Below are positions 1 to 6,616 of a DNA stretch of 10,087 nucleotides, piece after piece (the stretch's first letter is position 1; each line of letters opens with the position of its first letter). The notes below the pieces were generated by a model. It was not told the origin of the DNA, did no database searches, and was given only the letters and a program-made list of their open reading frames with translations. The stretch is from Deltaproteobacteria bacterium (GTDB lineage: Bacteria; Desulfobacterota; DSM-4660; Desulfatiglandales; HGW-15), in assembly GCA_016926135.1 (NCBI GenBank), contig JAFGPH010000125.1:1-10087 (forward strand), read 5' to 3'. Made by a program: the position numbers and the translations under genes.

Positions 1-51
1 GCGGCGAGCCATATTGCCGACTTGATTGCGAAGAAGCTTCGAGGGTTTTGA
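1..51 (+). CDS. C-terminal end of an ATP-grasp (PPDK/PEP synthase N-terminal domain) subunit, partial
   Basis: Only the last 16 codons and the TGA stop lie in the window; the start is upstream of base 1. The encoded tail, AASHIADLIAKKLRGF, is identical residue for residue to the tail of the complete ATP-grasp subunit at 8200-9240, although six bases differ. The gene is therefore a paralogue of that subunit, and by analogy binds ATP and phosphorylates the histidine of the partner encoded just downstream. The identification rests wholly on this match and on the same downstream neighbour. Nothing can be said about the rest of the protein. Confidence 0.85.
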   Translation, partial: AASHIADLIAKKLRGF

Positions 52-58
52 CCTGGAC

Positions 59-115
59 GGTTCCTGTGGTGGAACCTGAGGTTTTCCATTCAGTGAGGCA
101 CTCCCTGATATGGAA
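59..115 (+). other. Two stem-loops between the ATP-grasp and His-subunit genes (left copy)
   Basis: The first hairpin pairs GGTTCC (59-64) with GGAACC (71-76) around a 6-nt loop. The second pairs 84-97 with 101-115 around a 3-nt loop: 13 base pairs, one T/C mismatch (94/104) and one bulged T (109). Both have counterparts at the same place in the right module, where the second is a perfect 14-bp stem. No T-run follows, so neither is a standard intrinsic terminator. A role in mRNA stability, processing or differential expression of the two subunits is an inference. Confidence 0.6.
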
Positions 116-178
116 GGGAGGGATAGGAAAAGGGGTTAAGAACGCAAACTTCTTGGAGGGTTGAAAAGGAGGGGAAAC

Positions 179-1885
179 ATGGCAGAGGGCAAGCAGGACA
201 TGGTGAAATTGTGGGATTCAGTACCCGGGTTTGACCTCAACGAAGAGGTGGACCTGCCGGAACTCAATTCATGGTTCTTTGACGGGACGCACAGTGTGCC
301 GCTGTTAACGCCGATGTATGCCTGGTTCTGGATCAGGCACTGTGGCCATGGGTCGCAATACTCTGCTGAAGTTCTCAGCACGCCCAGATACAAGGGGTTT
401 ATTCTGAGAGATTATGAGGGCGCATCATACATAGGCATGCGTATTGTTCGCGATGAGGCGGAGGTCGAGCAACGCACGGCCAAGTTCAAGGACGCCCTGA
501 TCCCCTGGATTGAAGATTTCGACGGCATATGGGCAAAACAGCGACAGGAACTGCTGGCTATGTACGAGAAACTGAAGGCGGTTGATCTGGACAAGGCTTC
601 CAATATCGATCTCATCCATCATCTCTGGGATATAATCAGCACAAATCGTCGAATGTGGGAAATACACTTTCAAGGAATGAATGTTTCCTATGCAGCCTTC
701 CTGTTGCTCGAGGACTTGGTGAAACCCTATGGCCTGACCTCGGAGAGTCCTGAATTCCAGGACATGTTCAGGGGGTTTGACAATAAGGTGTTCCAGGTAG
801 ACAGAAAACTGTGGGAATTGGGACGGGATGCGGTTTCGATGGGGTTGGGAGACCTGATCATGAACACCCCCGTCGAAGAGGTGATGGGGAAGATTGATCA
901 GAACAAAGCAGGCAAGGAGTGGCTCAAGAAATTGCATAGTTTTCTGGCGGTAGATGGGTGGAGAATGGTTCGCATGATGGATCTCGACGAACCCTATTGG
1001 CTTGAAGATCCTTCTACATTGATATCGCCCATCAAGGCCTTTATCAAGAAGGGCGGTGATTACGACCTTGATGGGATGACGAAAAAGCTGGCCCAGGAGA
1101 GGGAAAAGGCCATCGCCAACCTGCTGCAGAAAGTCCCCAAGGATGAGAAGCCCTGGTTTGAGGCTCTCATCATGCTAGGCGGGAAGACAGGCTCCTACAG
1201 CGAGGAGCACGACCTTTACTGCGAGTTGTACTGCCATGCTGTCATGCGCCGGGGCTTTCTCGGCATCGGACGGCGTTTGGCCGCAGCCGGGACCCTGGAC
1301 AAACCGGATGATATCTTTTTCCTCAATCCGGATGAAGTGGAGAGGGTATTGGGAGCTCCCGAGTTTCACAAGCTGCAGTACATTGCCAACAGGAGACGCA
1401 AACGGTGGGAGGAGATAAAATTCTCTCCGGTCCCTCCTGCATTCACAACCAGAGCAAACTTGCAGGAAGCCGTGGGGATGGACCTCTTGCCCTCGGCGGA
1501 TGCCATCATCATCAAGATTGTTGTGGGAGAACTGCCCAGGGTAAGGCCGGAGTTGAAGGCCGACATTTATGGGGTCTGCGGAGCTCCCGGTGTGGCCGAG
1601 GGGCCGGCGCGGGTCATCATGAGCTACGGCCAGCTGGATCAGGTCCAGAAGGGTGACATCCTGGTCTGCCCGGGGACCAATCCTGCCTGGACACCCGTCT
1701 TCGGACTGGTCAAGGCCGTGGTATCGGACAGGGGCGGAACCCTCAGTCACACGGCCATTGTGGGTCGAGAATACGGGTTACCGACCCTGGTCAATACCTT
1801 CACCGGAACATCGACCGTCAAAACAGGGCAGAGGATCAGAGTGGATGCCACGGAGGGCGCCCTCTATATCCTGGATAAGAAATAG
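179..1885 (+). CDS. Phosphohistidine (PEP-utilizer) domain subunit of a phenylphosphate synthase-like two-subunit kinase
   Basis: A 568-residue protein. The last ~105 residues (from about 464) are a PEP-utilizing-enzyme mobile domain (PF00391 type) with the phosphoacceptor motif GGTLSHTAIVGREYGLP; the histidine is residue 524. The preceding ~450 residues are a less conserved, probably substrate-binding region containing a THSVPLLTPM segment that recalls the equivalent part of rifampicin phosphotransferase and PEP-synthase-like phosphotransferases. There is no PEP-binding TIM barrel and no ATP-grasp domain; the latter is on the separate upstream gene, as in phenylphosphate synthase (ATP + phenol to phenylphosphate + AMP + Pi). 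A TTG 18 bases upstream (161) is in frame, but ATG 179 is preferred: an AAAGGAGGGG ribosome site sits 5 bases ahead, and the right copy has TCA where the TTG is. The protein is likely cytosolic and co-transcribed with the upstream subunit. The substrate is not shown; a phenol, alcohol or enol is possible. Confidence 0.85.
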   Translation: MAEGKQDMVKLWDSVPGFDLNEEVDLPELNSWFFDGTHSVPLLTPMYAWFWIRHCGHGSQYSAEVLSTPRYKGFILRDYEGASYIGMRIVRDEAEVEQRTAKFKDALIPWIEDFDGIWAKQRQELLAMYEKLKAVDLDKASNIDLIHHLWDIISTNRRMWEIHFQGMNVSYAAFLLLEDLVKPYGLTSESPEFQDMFRGFDNKVFQVDRKLWELGRDAVSMGLGDLIMNTPVEEVMGKIDQNKAGKEWLKKLHSFLAVDGWRMVRMMDLDEPYWLEDPSTLISPIKAFIKKGGDYDLDGMTKKLAQEREKAIANLLQKVPKDEKPWFEALIMLGGKTGSYSEEHDLYCELYCHAVMRRGFLGIGRRLAAAGTLDKPDDIFFLNPDEVERVLGAPEFHKLQYIANRRRKRWEEIKFSPVPPAFTTRANLQEAVGMDLLPSADAIIIKIVVGELPRVRPELKADIYGVCGAPGVAEGPARVIMSYGQLDQVQKGDILVCPGTNPAWTPVFGLVKAVVSDRGGTLSHTAIVGREYGLPTLVNTFTGTSTVKTGQRIRVDATEGALYILDKK

Positions 1886-1938
1886 AGCTTTCCTCGCGAG
1901 CTCGCTCCGCCTCAGTAGCCTATGTGTCTTCCTGAGGG

Positions 1939-1953
1939 CCGGAACCGTTCCGG
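1939..1953. other. 15-bp perfect palindrome upstream of the hydrolase remnant
   Basis: CCGGAACCGTTCCGG reads the same on both strands around a central base (7-bp arms). It lies in the 98-nt gap after the His-subunit gene, 30 bases before the hydrolase remnant. It could be an operator. As RNA it would need a larger loop, and no T-run follows, so it is not a convincing terminator. A 10-bp palindrome, GCGAGCTCGC, lies at 1896-1905. Confidence 0.35.
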
Positions 1954-1983
1954 AGTCCCTGTTGTTGAAAGAGATGGGGCGAC

Positions 1984-2278
1984 ATGAATATGGATGCCTT
2001 TCGGATTGAGTACACGCAGCAGGAGGTCGAGGACCTGCATAGGCGCTTGGATGCAACCCGGTGGCCAGCCATACCTTTTGAGACCGGTTGGAACAGCGGT
2101 ACCAATGACCAAGTACTGCGTGACCTGGTCCGGTACTGGCGGCATGAATACGCTGGTTGTTGCGCGACAGTACAATCTCGTGTATTACAGTGAACCATCA
2201 AAAGGTGGGCATTTCGCTGCCATGGAGCAGCCGGAAGTGTGGGCAAAAGACGTAGCGGACTTTTTTTCGCGGATCTGA
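1984..2278 (+). pseudogene. Epoxide hydrolase (alpha/beta hydrolase) remnant with its catalytic core deleted
   Basis: From ATG 1984 the first ~56 codons read as an epoxide-hydrolase N-terminal (EHN, PF06441-like) domain: FRIEYTQQEVEDLHRRLDAT, then RWP, GW, and a DLVRYWRHEY segment ending near 2151. From about 2156 another frame (+1 relative) encodes a typical C-terminus, ARQYNLVYYSEP followed by GGHFAAMEQPE and a DVADFF segment, ending at TGA 2278. GGHFAA carries the catalytic histidine of the family. Everything between is missing: oxyanion-hole HGWPG-type segment, nucleophile aspartate and lid, roughly 280 residues compared with ~380-residue relatives. The two parts are also out of frame, so translation from 1984 ends at 2193 as a short non-functional peptide. 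A deletion in this genome or an assembly collapse near 2150-2160 would both explain it. The fragment recognition is from memory of family motifs. Confidence 0.78.
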
Positions 2279-2306
2279 AGGAAAAACCTGGCCACGAGGT
2301 GCCGTT

Positions 2307-3164
2307 ATGAAAAAGGAAAAGACCGTTCTCATCATCGCGACCCTTGATACTAAGGGACCTGAGGCGCTCTTTGTTAAGAAGCTCATAGAGGGAAATGGTC
2401 TCAGAACCCTGGTGATGGATATCGGCACCACAGGCAAGTCTCTTTTCAGGGCAGACATTCCAAGCCATCAAGTGGCTGAAGCCGTTTCGCGAACGCTGGC
2501 GGAATTGCTTGCGTTCAACGACGAGGCAGAGGCCATGGCTGAAATGGCCAAAGGGGCTGAAAGCATTGTTCAGGGGATTCTCAAAGACGGTGCTTTTGAC
2601 GGTGTCATTGCGCTCGGCGGCTCCATGGGGAGTTCTTTGGTCCTCAGAGTTTTCAGGGGACTGCCCACAGGGCTCACAAAAGTCTTGGTTTCCACGGTCG
2701 CTGTATCGGATTTCGTGACTCCCCAGAACGTCCTTAACGATGTAGTGCTGGTCCAGGCCACCTGCGACCTTTGGGGCATGAACCGTCTTGAAAGAAGGGA
2801 CCTCAAAAAAGCCGCCTTGATGGTCGCGAGCATGGTCGAGAGCGAAGAGGAACCGGCCGAGGACAGCGCTCCTCTGATCACGATAACCACCCTTGGAGGG
2901 TCTTTTCTCAAGTATGCCACACCGTTGAAAGAAGCCCTGGAAAAAGAAGGAGTCGTGATCCCTGCAGGGGGGTTCATGGAGTACGGCAGGCCTGGGTGGA
3001 AGCTGGACTATCCGGAAGGGAGAAAGGCGTTCATCGAGGCGCTGAGAGACCATCTCAGACCTCGCATTGAGTTCATCAGCATGGACTGCCACATCAATGA
3101 CCCGGCTTATACGGACAGGGTTGCAGAAATCGCCTTGAGGCTTTTTCAGGGAAGCGCTGCTTAA
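2307..3164 (+). CDS. UPF0261 / Tm-1-like ATP-binding domain protein, internally shortened
   Basis: A 285-residue protein preceded by GAGG 7 bases before the ATG. The N-terminus has the hallmark TLDTKG motif (residues 12-17), followed by a glycine-rich ALGGSMGSSL segment and a TVAVSDFVTP segment typical of UPF0261 (PF06792) proteins. The C-terminus has the family's RIEFISMDCHINDPAY end. Relatives are usually about 400 residues. Here the sequence passes from ALEKEGVVI directly into PAGGFMEYGRPGWKLDYPEG, which corresponds to a point ~120 residues further on in full-length members. The conserved FHATGTGG and LDMVNFG segments are absent, yet the frame is intact. Family members bind nucleotide and some accompany TIM-barrel PEP-hydrolase-like proteins; the biochemical role is unsettled. 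The gene starts 28 bases after the hydrolase remnant. It may encode an altered protein or be an in-frame deletion derivative without function. Confidence 0.8.
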   Translation: MKKEKTVLIIATLDTKGPEALFVKKLIEGNGLRTLVMDIGTTGKSLFRADIPSHQVAEAVSRTLAELLAFNDEAEAMAEMAKGAESIVQGILKDGAFDGVIALGGSMGSSLVLRVFRGLPTGLTKVLVSTVAVSDFVTPQNVLNDVVLVQATCDLWGMNRLERRDLKKAALMVASMVESEEEPAEDSAPLITITTLGGSFLKYATPLKEALEKEGVVIPAGGFMEYGRPGWKLDYPEGRKAFIEALRDHLRPRIEFISMDCHINDPAYTDRVAEIALRLFQGSAA

Positions 3165-3185
3165 GACCTGTTTGCCCGTTTCCCT

Positions 3186-3214
3186 TTGACTCGCCTGCCT
3201 GTCTTTGTTATGAG
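3186..3214 (+). promoter_or_regulatory. Candidate sigma70 promoter for the response regulator
   Basis: TTGACT (3186-3191, 5 of 6 matches to the -35 consensus) is separated by 17 bases from TATGAG (3209-3214, 4 of 6 matches to the -10). A start near 3221 would leave a leader of about 31 nt carrying the AAGGAGGAG ribosome site. The position in the 87-nt gap is sensible, but the match is only moderate. Confidence 0.42.
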
Positions 3215-3251
3215 ATGACCTTGTGATCTTCACGAAGGAGGAGACAGTTCA

Positions 3252-3752
3252 ATGAATGCGGAGAGCCCTCTGAAAGGCAAAAGGATTCTGGTCGTCGATG
3301 ACGAACCCGACATTCTCACAACCGTAGCTGAAATCCTTGACATGTGCAGCGTGGACAAGGCCAGTGATTTCGAGACAGGCCTCCAGTTGATCATGAACAA
3401 TACCTATGACGTTGTTATCCTGGACATCATGGGGGTCAATGGCTTCGAGCTTCTCAAGAATACCGTTTCAAGAGGCTTTCCCACAGTCATGCTCACGGCC
3501 CACGCAGCGACCCCGGAGGCACTCAAGAAATCCATCGAACTCGGAGCAGCTTCATTCCTGCCAAAAGAGGAGATGACGGACTTGCCGGGGTTGATCGAAG
3601 AAGTAGTTCGGGGCGGTGGAAAGAGGCTGTGGTGGCTGAAATCCCTGCAAAAAACCGGCCCCTATTTTGACAGAAGCTTCGGACCTGACTGGAAAGAGAA
3701 GGACAAGTTCTTTAGGGACTTCGAAGAATCGCTCAGGGAGAAGCAGTCATAA
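3252..3752 (+). CDS. Stand-alone receiver-domain response regulator
   Basis: A 166-residue protein with a strong AAGGAGGAG ribosome site (3235-3243) 8 bases before the ATG. Residues ~10-125 form a CheY-like receiver domain (PF00072). The acidic pair Asp16/Asp17 lies in LVVDDEPDIL, the phosphoacceptor Asp58 in VVILDIMGVNGFELL, the switch Thr82 in VMLTAHA and the conserved Lys105 in FLPKEE. All catalytic residues are therefore present. A charged tail of ~45 residues follows (about 122-166), with no recognisable DNA-binding or enzymatic output domain. No histidine kinase is in the window, so its partner is elsewhere. It ends 11 bases from the stop of the convergent lysR gene. A role in phosphorelay or protein-protein signalling is inferred from the single-domain architecture. 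Confidence 0.88.
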   Translation: MNAESPLKGKRILVVDDEPDILTTVAEILDMCSVDKASDFETGLQLIMNNTYDVVILDIMGVNGFELLKNTVSRGFPTVMLTAHAATPEALKKSIELGAASFLPKEEMTDLPGLIEEVVRGGGKRLWWLKSLQKTGPYFDRSFGPDWKEKDKFFRDFEESLREKQS

Positions 3753-3763
3753 TTCGATTCTTC

Positions 3764-4657
3764 TCACTTGTTCTTCAGTCTTTCCACCATTCTCATGAAA
3801 GAAAGTGACGCTTCGGAGAGACCTTTCCGGGTCAGATACCCGATTCCATACTCGATATAAGGCGAGCATTCCAGAAGATGAATCTCCCTGAGGCGTTTCT
3901 TGGACAGGTCCTCAGCTACTCCGTCCCTGCACATGAAGCCGACTCCCTCATCCTGCTGAACAAGCTTCTTGGTCAGGGCGATACTTGCGGTTTCTATGAC
4001 GACTCTCGGAGATACCTTGAACTGTCTCAGATGTTCAACGATGATGTCCCTGGTGGCTGAACCCTTTATGGGCGCTATCAGGGGAACGCTGTCGAGCTCA
4101 ACGATTGAAATCCTGCCCCGGGGCAGATGGCCGCTTCCATAGGCAGCGATAAGGGAGATTTCCTTTCGCCCCATCAGCCGCATCTTCAGCCTCTTGTCAT
4201 CGGGGCGATAACGCGCCACCACAAGTTCGTTCTTGTGGTCCAGAACACTCTTCACCATTTCAGAGGTCGTTCCACGATCGATGATGACCTTAATCCCGGG
4301 ATAGTGAGATTGGAAGGCTGTGATAAGCTCCGGCATGACATATATGGCGGCCGTCTCCGAACACCCTACTCTCAGTTCTCCTGACTTTCCCTTGCTTATA
4401 TCGGCAATGAGCAGCTCAAGACTGTCAAGATCCTCAAAAATCTTTCGAATCCTCTCAAAAACCGCCAGACCTGACTCGGTAAGACGCATGGCGTTTCCCG
4501 ACCGGAACAGAAGCCTCAAGCCCAGGTTTTCCTCCAACTGCTTGACCTGTGACGTTATCGCCGCAGGAGTGACCATCAGGTCCTCGGCTGCCTTTGTAAT
4601 GCTCTCTGACTTTGCCGCAGAGTAAAAGGACCTCAACTGATTCACATTGAGAGCCAT
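3764..4657 (-). CDS. LysR-type transcriptional regulator
   Basis: A 297-residue protein, the usual LysR length. Residues ~3-62 form the winged helix-turn-helix: LNVNQLRSFYSAAKSESITK, then AAEDLMVTPAAITSQVKQLE with the canonical pattern, ending in GLRLLFRSG and LTESG. Residues ~90-290 form the periplasmic-binding-protein-like effector domain (ELRVGCSETAAIYVMPELI and onward). On its strand a GAGG lies 8 bases before the ATG. The gene is divergent from the FAD oxidoreductase gene, the classic arrangement for a LysR regulator controlling its neighbour and itself, and the gap between them holds opposed overlapping promoters and repeats. The likely target is the oxidoreductase/SDR operon; whether it also controls the phosphotransferase modules is unknown. 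The inducer cannot be predicted. Confidence 0.93.
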   Translation of the reverse strand: MALNVNQLRSFYSAAKSESITKAAEDLMVTPAAITSQVKQLEENLGLRLLFRSGNAMRLTESGLAVFERIRKIFEDLDSLELLIADISKGKSGELRVGCSETAAIYVMPELITAFQSHYPGIKVIIDRGTTSEMVKSVLDHKNELVVARYRPDDKRLKMRLMGRKEISLIAAYGSGHLPRGRISIVELDSVPLIAPIKGSATRDIIVEHLRQFKVSPRVVIETASIALTKKLVQQDEGVGFMCRDGVAEDLSKKRLREIHLLECSPYIEYGIGYLTRKGLSEASLSFMRMVERLKNK

Positions 4658-4705
4658 ACACGCATCCTCAACACAACGCTACCGCTTTCAAGGCATTCGC
4701 AGGCG

Positions 4706-4739
4706 TATTTTAGTTTTTCTTAAAGTTATTTTAGTTTTT
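4706..4739. repeat. 13-bp direct repeats 21 bp apart in the lysR promoter region
   Basis: TATTTTAGTTTTT occurs at 4706-4718 and again at 4727-4739, a period of 21 bp, or two helical turns, so both units face the same side of the DNA. The second unit contains the -10 element of the lysR promoter and the first lies just beyond its predicted start point. Binding there would suit autorepression. The AT-rich composition means chance or bending is an alternative. Confidence 0.5.
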
Positions 4740-4756
4740 TTGATTTGTCTTGTCAA
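4728..4756 (-). promoter_or_regulatory. Near-consensus sigma70 promoter for lysR
   Basis: Read on the minus strand, TTGACA (4756-4751, a perfect -35) is followed by exactly 17 bases and then TAAAAT (4733-4728, 5 of 6 matches to the -10). Transcription would start near 4721, giving a leader of about 64 nt before the ATG at 4657. This is the best promoter match in the window. Confidence 0.75.
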
Positions 4757-4763
4757 ACAGACA
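4746..4763. promoter_or_regulatory. TGTCT-N8-AGACA inverted repeat, candidate LysR operator
   Basis: A perfect 5-bp inverted repeat with an 8-base centre spans the -35 elements of both opposed promoters in the lysR/oxidoreductase gap. Its 18-bp size and dyad symmetry are in the range of LysR-type sites. It is short enough to arise by chance, so the location is the main argument. Confidence 0.4.
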
Positions 4764-4777
4764 CCCCTATGAATGAT
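4750..4777 (+). promoter_or_regulatory. Candidate promoter for the oxidoreductase/SDR operon
   Basis: TTGTCA (4750-4755, 5 of 6) lies 16 bases before AATGAT (4772-4777, 4 of 6). The -35 overlaps the -35 of the lysR promoter on the other strand, so the two polymerase sites would exclude each other. The weak -10 fits an activator-dependent promoter. The leader to ATG 4887 would be about 100 nt. Confidence 0.35.
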
Positions 4778-4886
4778 TTTCAATACGCTCGGTTTTCCAG
4801 CCACTTGTGACAAGCAAGGATGGATGGTGGAATCCCCGCTGATTCCTTGTGAGCACCAACTGCAGATTGATGAGGGAGGGAACAAA

Positions 4887-6524
4887 ATGGCGGACAAAGT
4901 CTATGACGCGGTTGTTATCGGAGGAGGGCACCATGGGACGATCATTGCTCCCTACCTGGCAAAGGCAGGGATGAAGGTCGGGGTGTTCGAGCGACTGGAT
5001 CATCTGGGCGGAGGTGCTGTGACGGAAGATGGCCCAGCGCCGGGGTTTCGGATGAATTTTTGTGCCAATTGGACGCGATTCTATGCCCATCATGCTTACA
5101 AGGAATTCAATCTTCGGGAGGAGGGACTGGAATATACGTTTCCGGATACCAATGAAGCCATTGTCTTTGATGATGAAACCGCCTATGTGAGTTATGCCGC
5201 TTTTCCCGTCGTGAACCCGATAACGGGGGAGACAAAGTTCAGTGAGGTCAACACCCAAAAGACGCATGAGCAGATCGCCCGTTTTTCAAAGGCCGACGCA
5301 GAAACATATCTTCATCTAACCAAAATATACGATGAGAGATGGCGACCCGCATTTCGTAGGCATAGATACTCATTACCGACTCCCTGGGGGATCCCTGATG
5401 CCCTGGAAGAGCTCCTGTCCGATCCCAAAAGCGCCCTGGATCCATCCATGCAATTCATGACTTGCAAGCAGATTGCGCACTATTTTTTCGAGAGCCCTGA
5501 GCTCAGGATACTGGCTCTCAGAGGATTCTTGACCTCGGGGGGTATCTTTCCCGACGATGTGCCCGGCCTTGCGCTCATCATCGCCAATATCCATCTGGTG
5601 CTCGGGTGGGAGCCTGCTGCTGTTGCCAAGGGCGCATCACAGGCCATCACGGATGCCCTCGTTTCAGCAGGTAAAAAACTGGGCGTGGAATATTTCATCA
5701 ATTCAGACGTGGACAAACTCATTATAGAAAACGACAAGGCCAAAGGGATACGACTCACTGACGGCACCGAAATTGCGGCCAGACAATTGGTGGTAGGTGA
5801 TATTGGAACGCCCCAACTTTTTCTTCGCCTGATCGACAAAAAGCTTGTCAATAGTGAGATGAAACGTAGGCTTGAGGCCAATCTTTATGATAGGGGTCAT
5901 GTGTTTTGGGGAACTCTGGCGGTTCATGAGCTTCCCCAATACAAAGTCGCAAATTCCAACCCGGATATCAATGCCACGCCGCGCACCTATTGGGCACCAA
6001 AGGATCTGGCGTATATGGAAAACAAATACATGCATGAACTCTTTCTTTTGGGGATGGGCTCCAAGTTCTTCTGTTTGACTGCTCCAGACACCATTTGGGA
6101 TCCCTCTCGAGCACCGGAAGGAAAACATACCGTCCTGTTTGAGGAATACTCCTGCCCTGCCCCTTTCTATTCCAGGCGGGAGTGGCGCCAGATGGCAGAT
6201 GAATTTCTCGCCTCCCTGATTCAGCAATGGGCGGAATATGCCCCCAATATGACAAGAGACAATGTCATCGGGTCTCGCGTTATTACCCCCGTAGACCTGC
6301 AGGATACCCATCTGGACATGAGAGACGGGTCATGGTGCGAGGGTACAATGGCGGCCTCTCAGAGCGGACGTTTCAGGGGGATGCCCGGGGGTTTCCGCAC
6401 CTTCATCAAGAATCTATACATGTGTTCTTCAGCTATGACCGGAGGCGGCGGCATCGGACGAGGCTCCAGTCTGAATTGTTACCAGGCGATCGCTGAAGAC
6501 CTTGGATTGCCGAAGCCGAAATAA
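4887..6524 (+). CDS. FAD-dependent phytoene desaturase / PYROXD2-like oxidoreductase
   Basis: A 545-residue flavoprotein. The N-terminus has the Rossmann dinucleotide-binding fingerprint DAVVIGGGHHG (residues 7-17), with Glu35 at the end of the second strand in VFERLDHLGGGAV for the FAD ribose. The C-terminus has the matching flavin-binding segment LYMCSSAMTGGGGIGRGSS near 510-528. This is the layout of the phytoene desaturase/PYROXD2 family, which carry out (de)hydrogenations of hydrophobic, often cyclic or isoprenoid substrates. The start is ATG 4887: it has a GAGGGAGGG site 6 bases ahead, and family members begin just before the Rossmann motif. The frame stays open back to an ATG at 4773, but those 38 residues look non-homologous and overlap the promoter region. 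No signal peptide or membrane segment is evident. It is followed 92 bases later by an SDR gene and is divergent from lysR. The substrate is unknown. Confidence 0.87.
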   Translation: MADKVYDAVVIGGGHHGTIIAPYLAKAGMKVGVFERLDHLGGGAVTEDGPAPGFRMNFCANWTRFYAHHAYKEFNLREEGLEYTFPDTNEAIVFDDETAYVSYAAFPVVNPITGETKFSEVNTQKTHEQIARFSKADAETYLHLTKIYDERWRPAFRRHRYSLPTPWGIPDALEELLSDPKSALDPSMQFMTCKQIAHYFFESPELRILALRGFLTSGGIFPDDVPGLALIIANIHLVLGWEPAAVAKGASQAITDALVSAGKKLGVEYFINSDVDKLIIENDKAKGIRLTDGTEIAARQLVVGDIGTPQLFLRLIDKKLVNSEMKRRLEANLYDRGHVFWGTLAVHELPQYKVANSNPDINATPRTYWAPKDLAYMENKYMHELFLLGMGSKFFCLTAPDTIWDPSRAPEGKHTVLFEEYSCPAPFYSRREWRQMADEFLASLIQQWAEYAPNMTRDNVIGSRVITPVDLQDTHLDMRDGSWCEGTMAASQSGRFRGMPGGFRTFIKNLYMCSSAMTGGGGIGRGSSLNCYQAIAEDLGLPKPK

Positions 6525-6616
6525 GCACATGCGAAAGCCACTTGCAGAAACAAGGCATGCATGAAGGATTCGTCAACCTCTGAAGACGCCAATATCGCAA
6601 CTGGAGGAAAACTGCG

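Larger units (their letters stand above)
1..897 (+). repeat. Left copy of a duplicated two-gene module (part visible in both copies)
   Basis: This stretch is repeated at 9190-10087. It covers the last 16 codons of an ATP-grasp subunit gene, the spacer with two hairpins, and the first 239 codons of a phosphohistidine-subunit gene. The first 51 bases differ from the right copy at 6 positions, all silent at the protein level. The spacer is 127 nt here and 128 nt on the right, with a few indels. The 719 coding bases align without any gap. Both ends of the alignment are set by the window edges, so the real duplication is longer on each side. The repeat distance is about 9.19 kb. Confidence 0.93.

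Noticed and set aside
84..115. Intrinsic terminator between the two subunit genes
   Set aside because: The stem is strong, especially at 9275-9305, but purine-rich sequence rather than Ts follows in both copies, and the downstream gene encodes the required partner.
161..178. In-frame TTG start giving a six-residue longer His subunit
   Set aside because: It overlaps the ribosome binding site of ATG 179, and the right copy has TCA at the same position, so the extension is not conserved.
179..1885. Naming the genes ppsA/ppsB (phenylphosphate synthase)
   Set aside because: The architecture fits, but no carboxylase or CBS-domain subunit is present and the substrate region cannot be compared without alignment, so only a -like call is made.
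1920..3233. 437-codon open frame on the minus strand
   Set aside because: It runs antisense across the hydrolase remnant and the UPF0261 gene, shows no recognisable domain, and both features on the plus strand have clear family motifs.
4773..4886. In-frame ATG 38 codons upstream of the flavoprotein start
   Set aside because: It lies in the putative -10 region, has no ribosome site, and adds residues before a Rossmann motif that normally begins the protein; ATG 4887 has a strong site.
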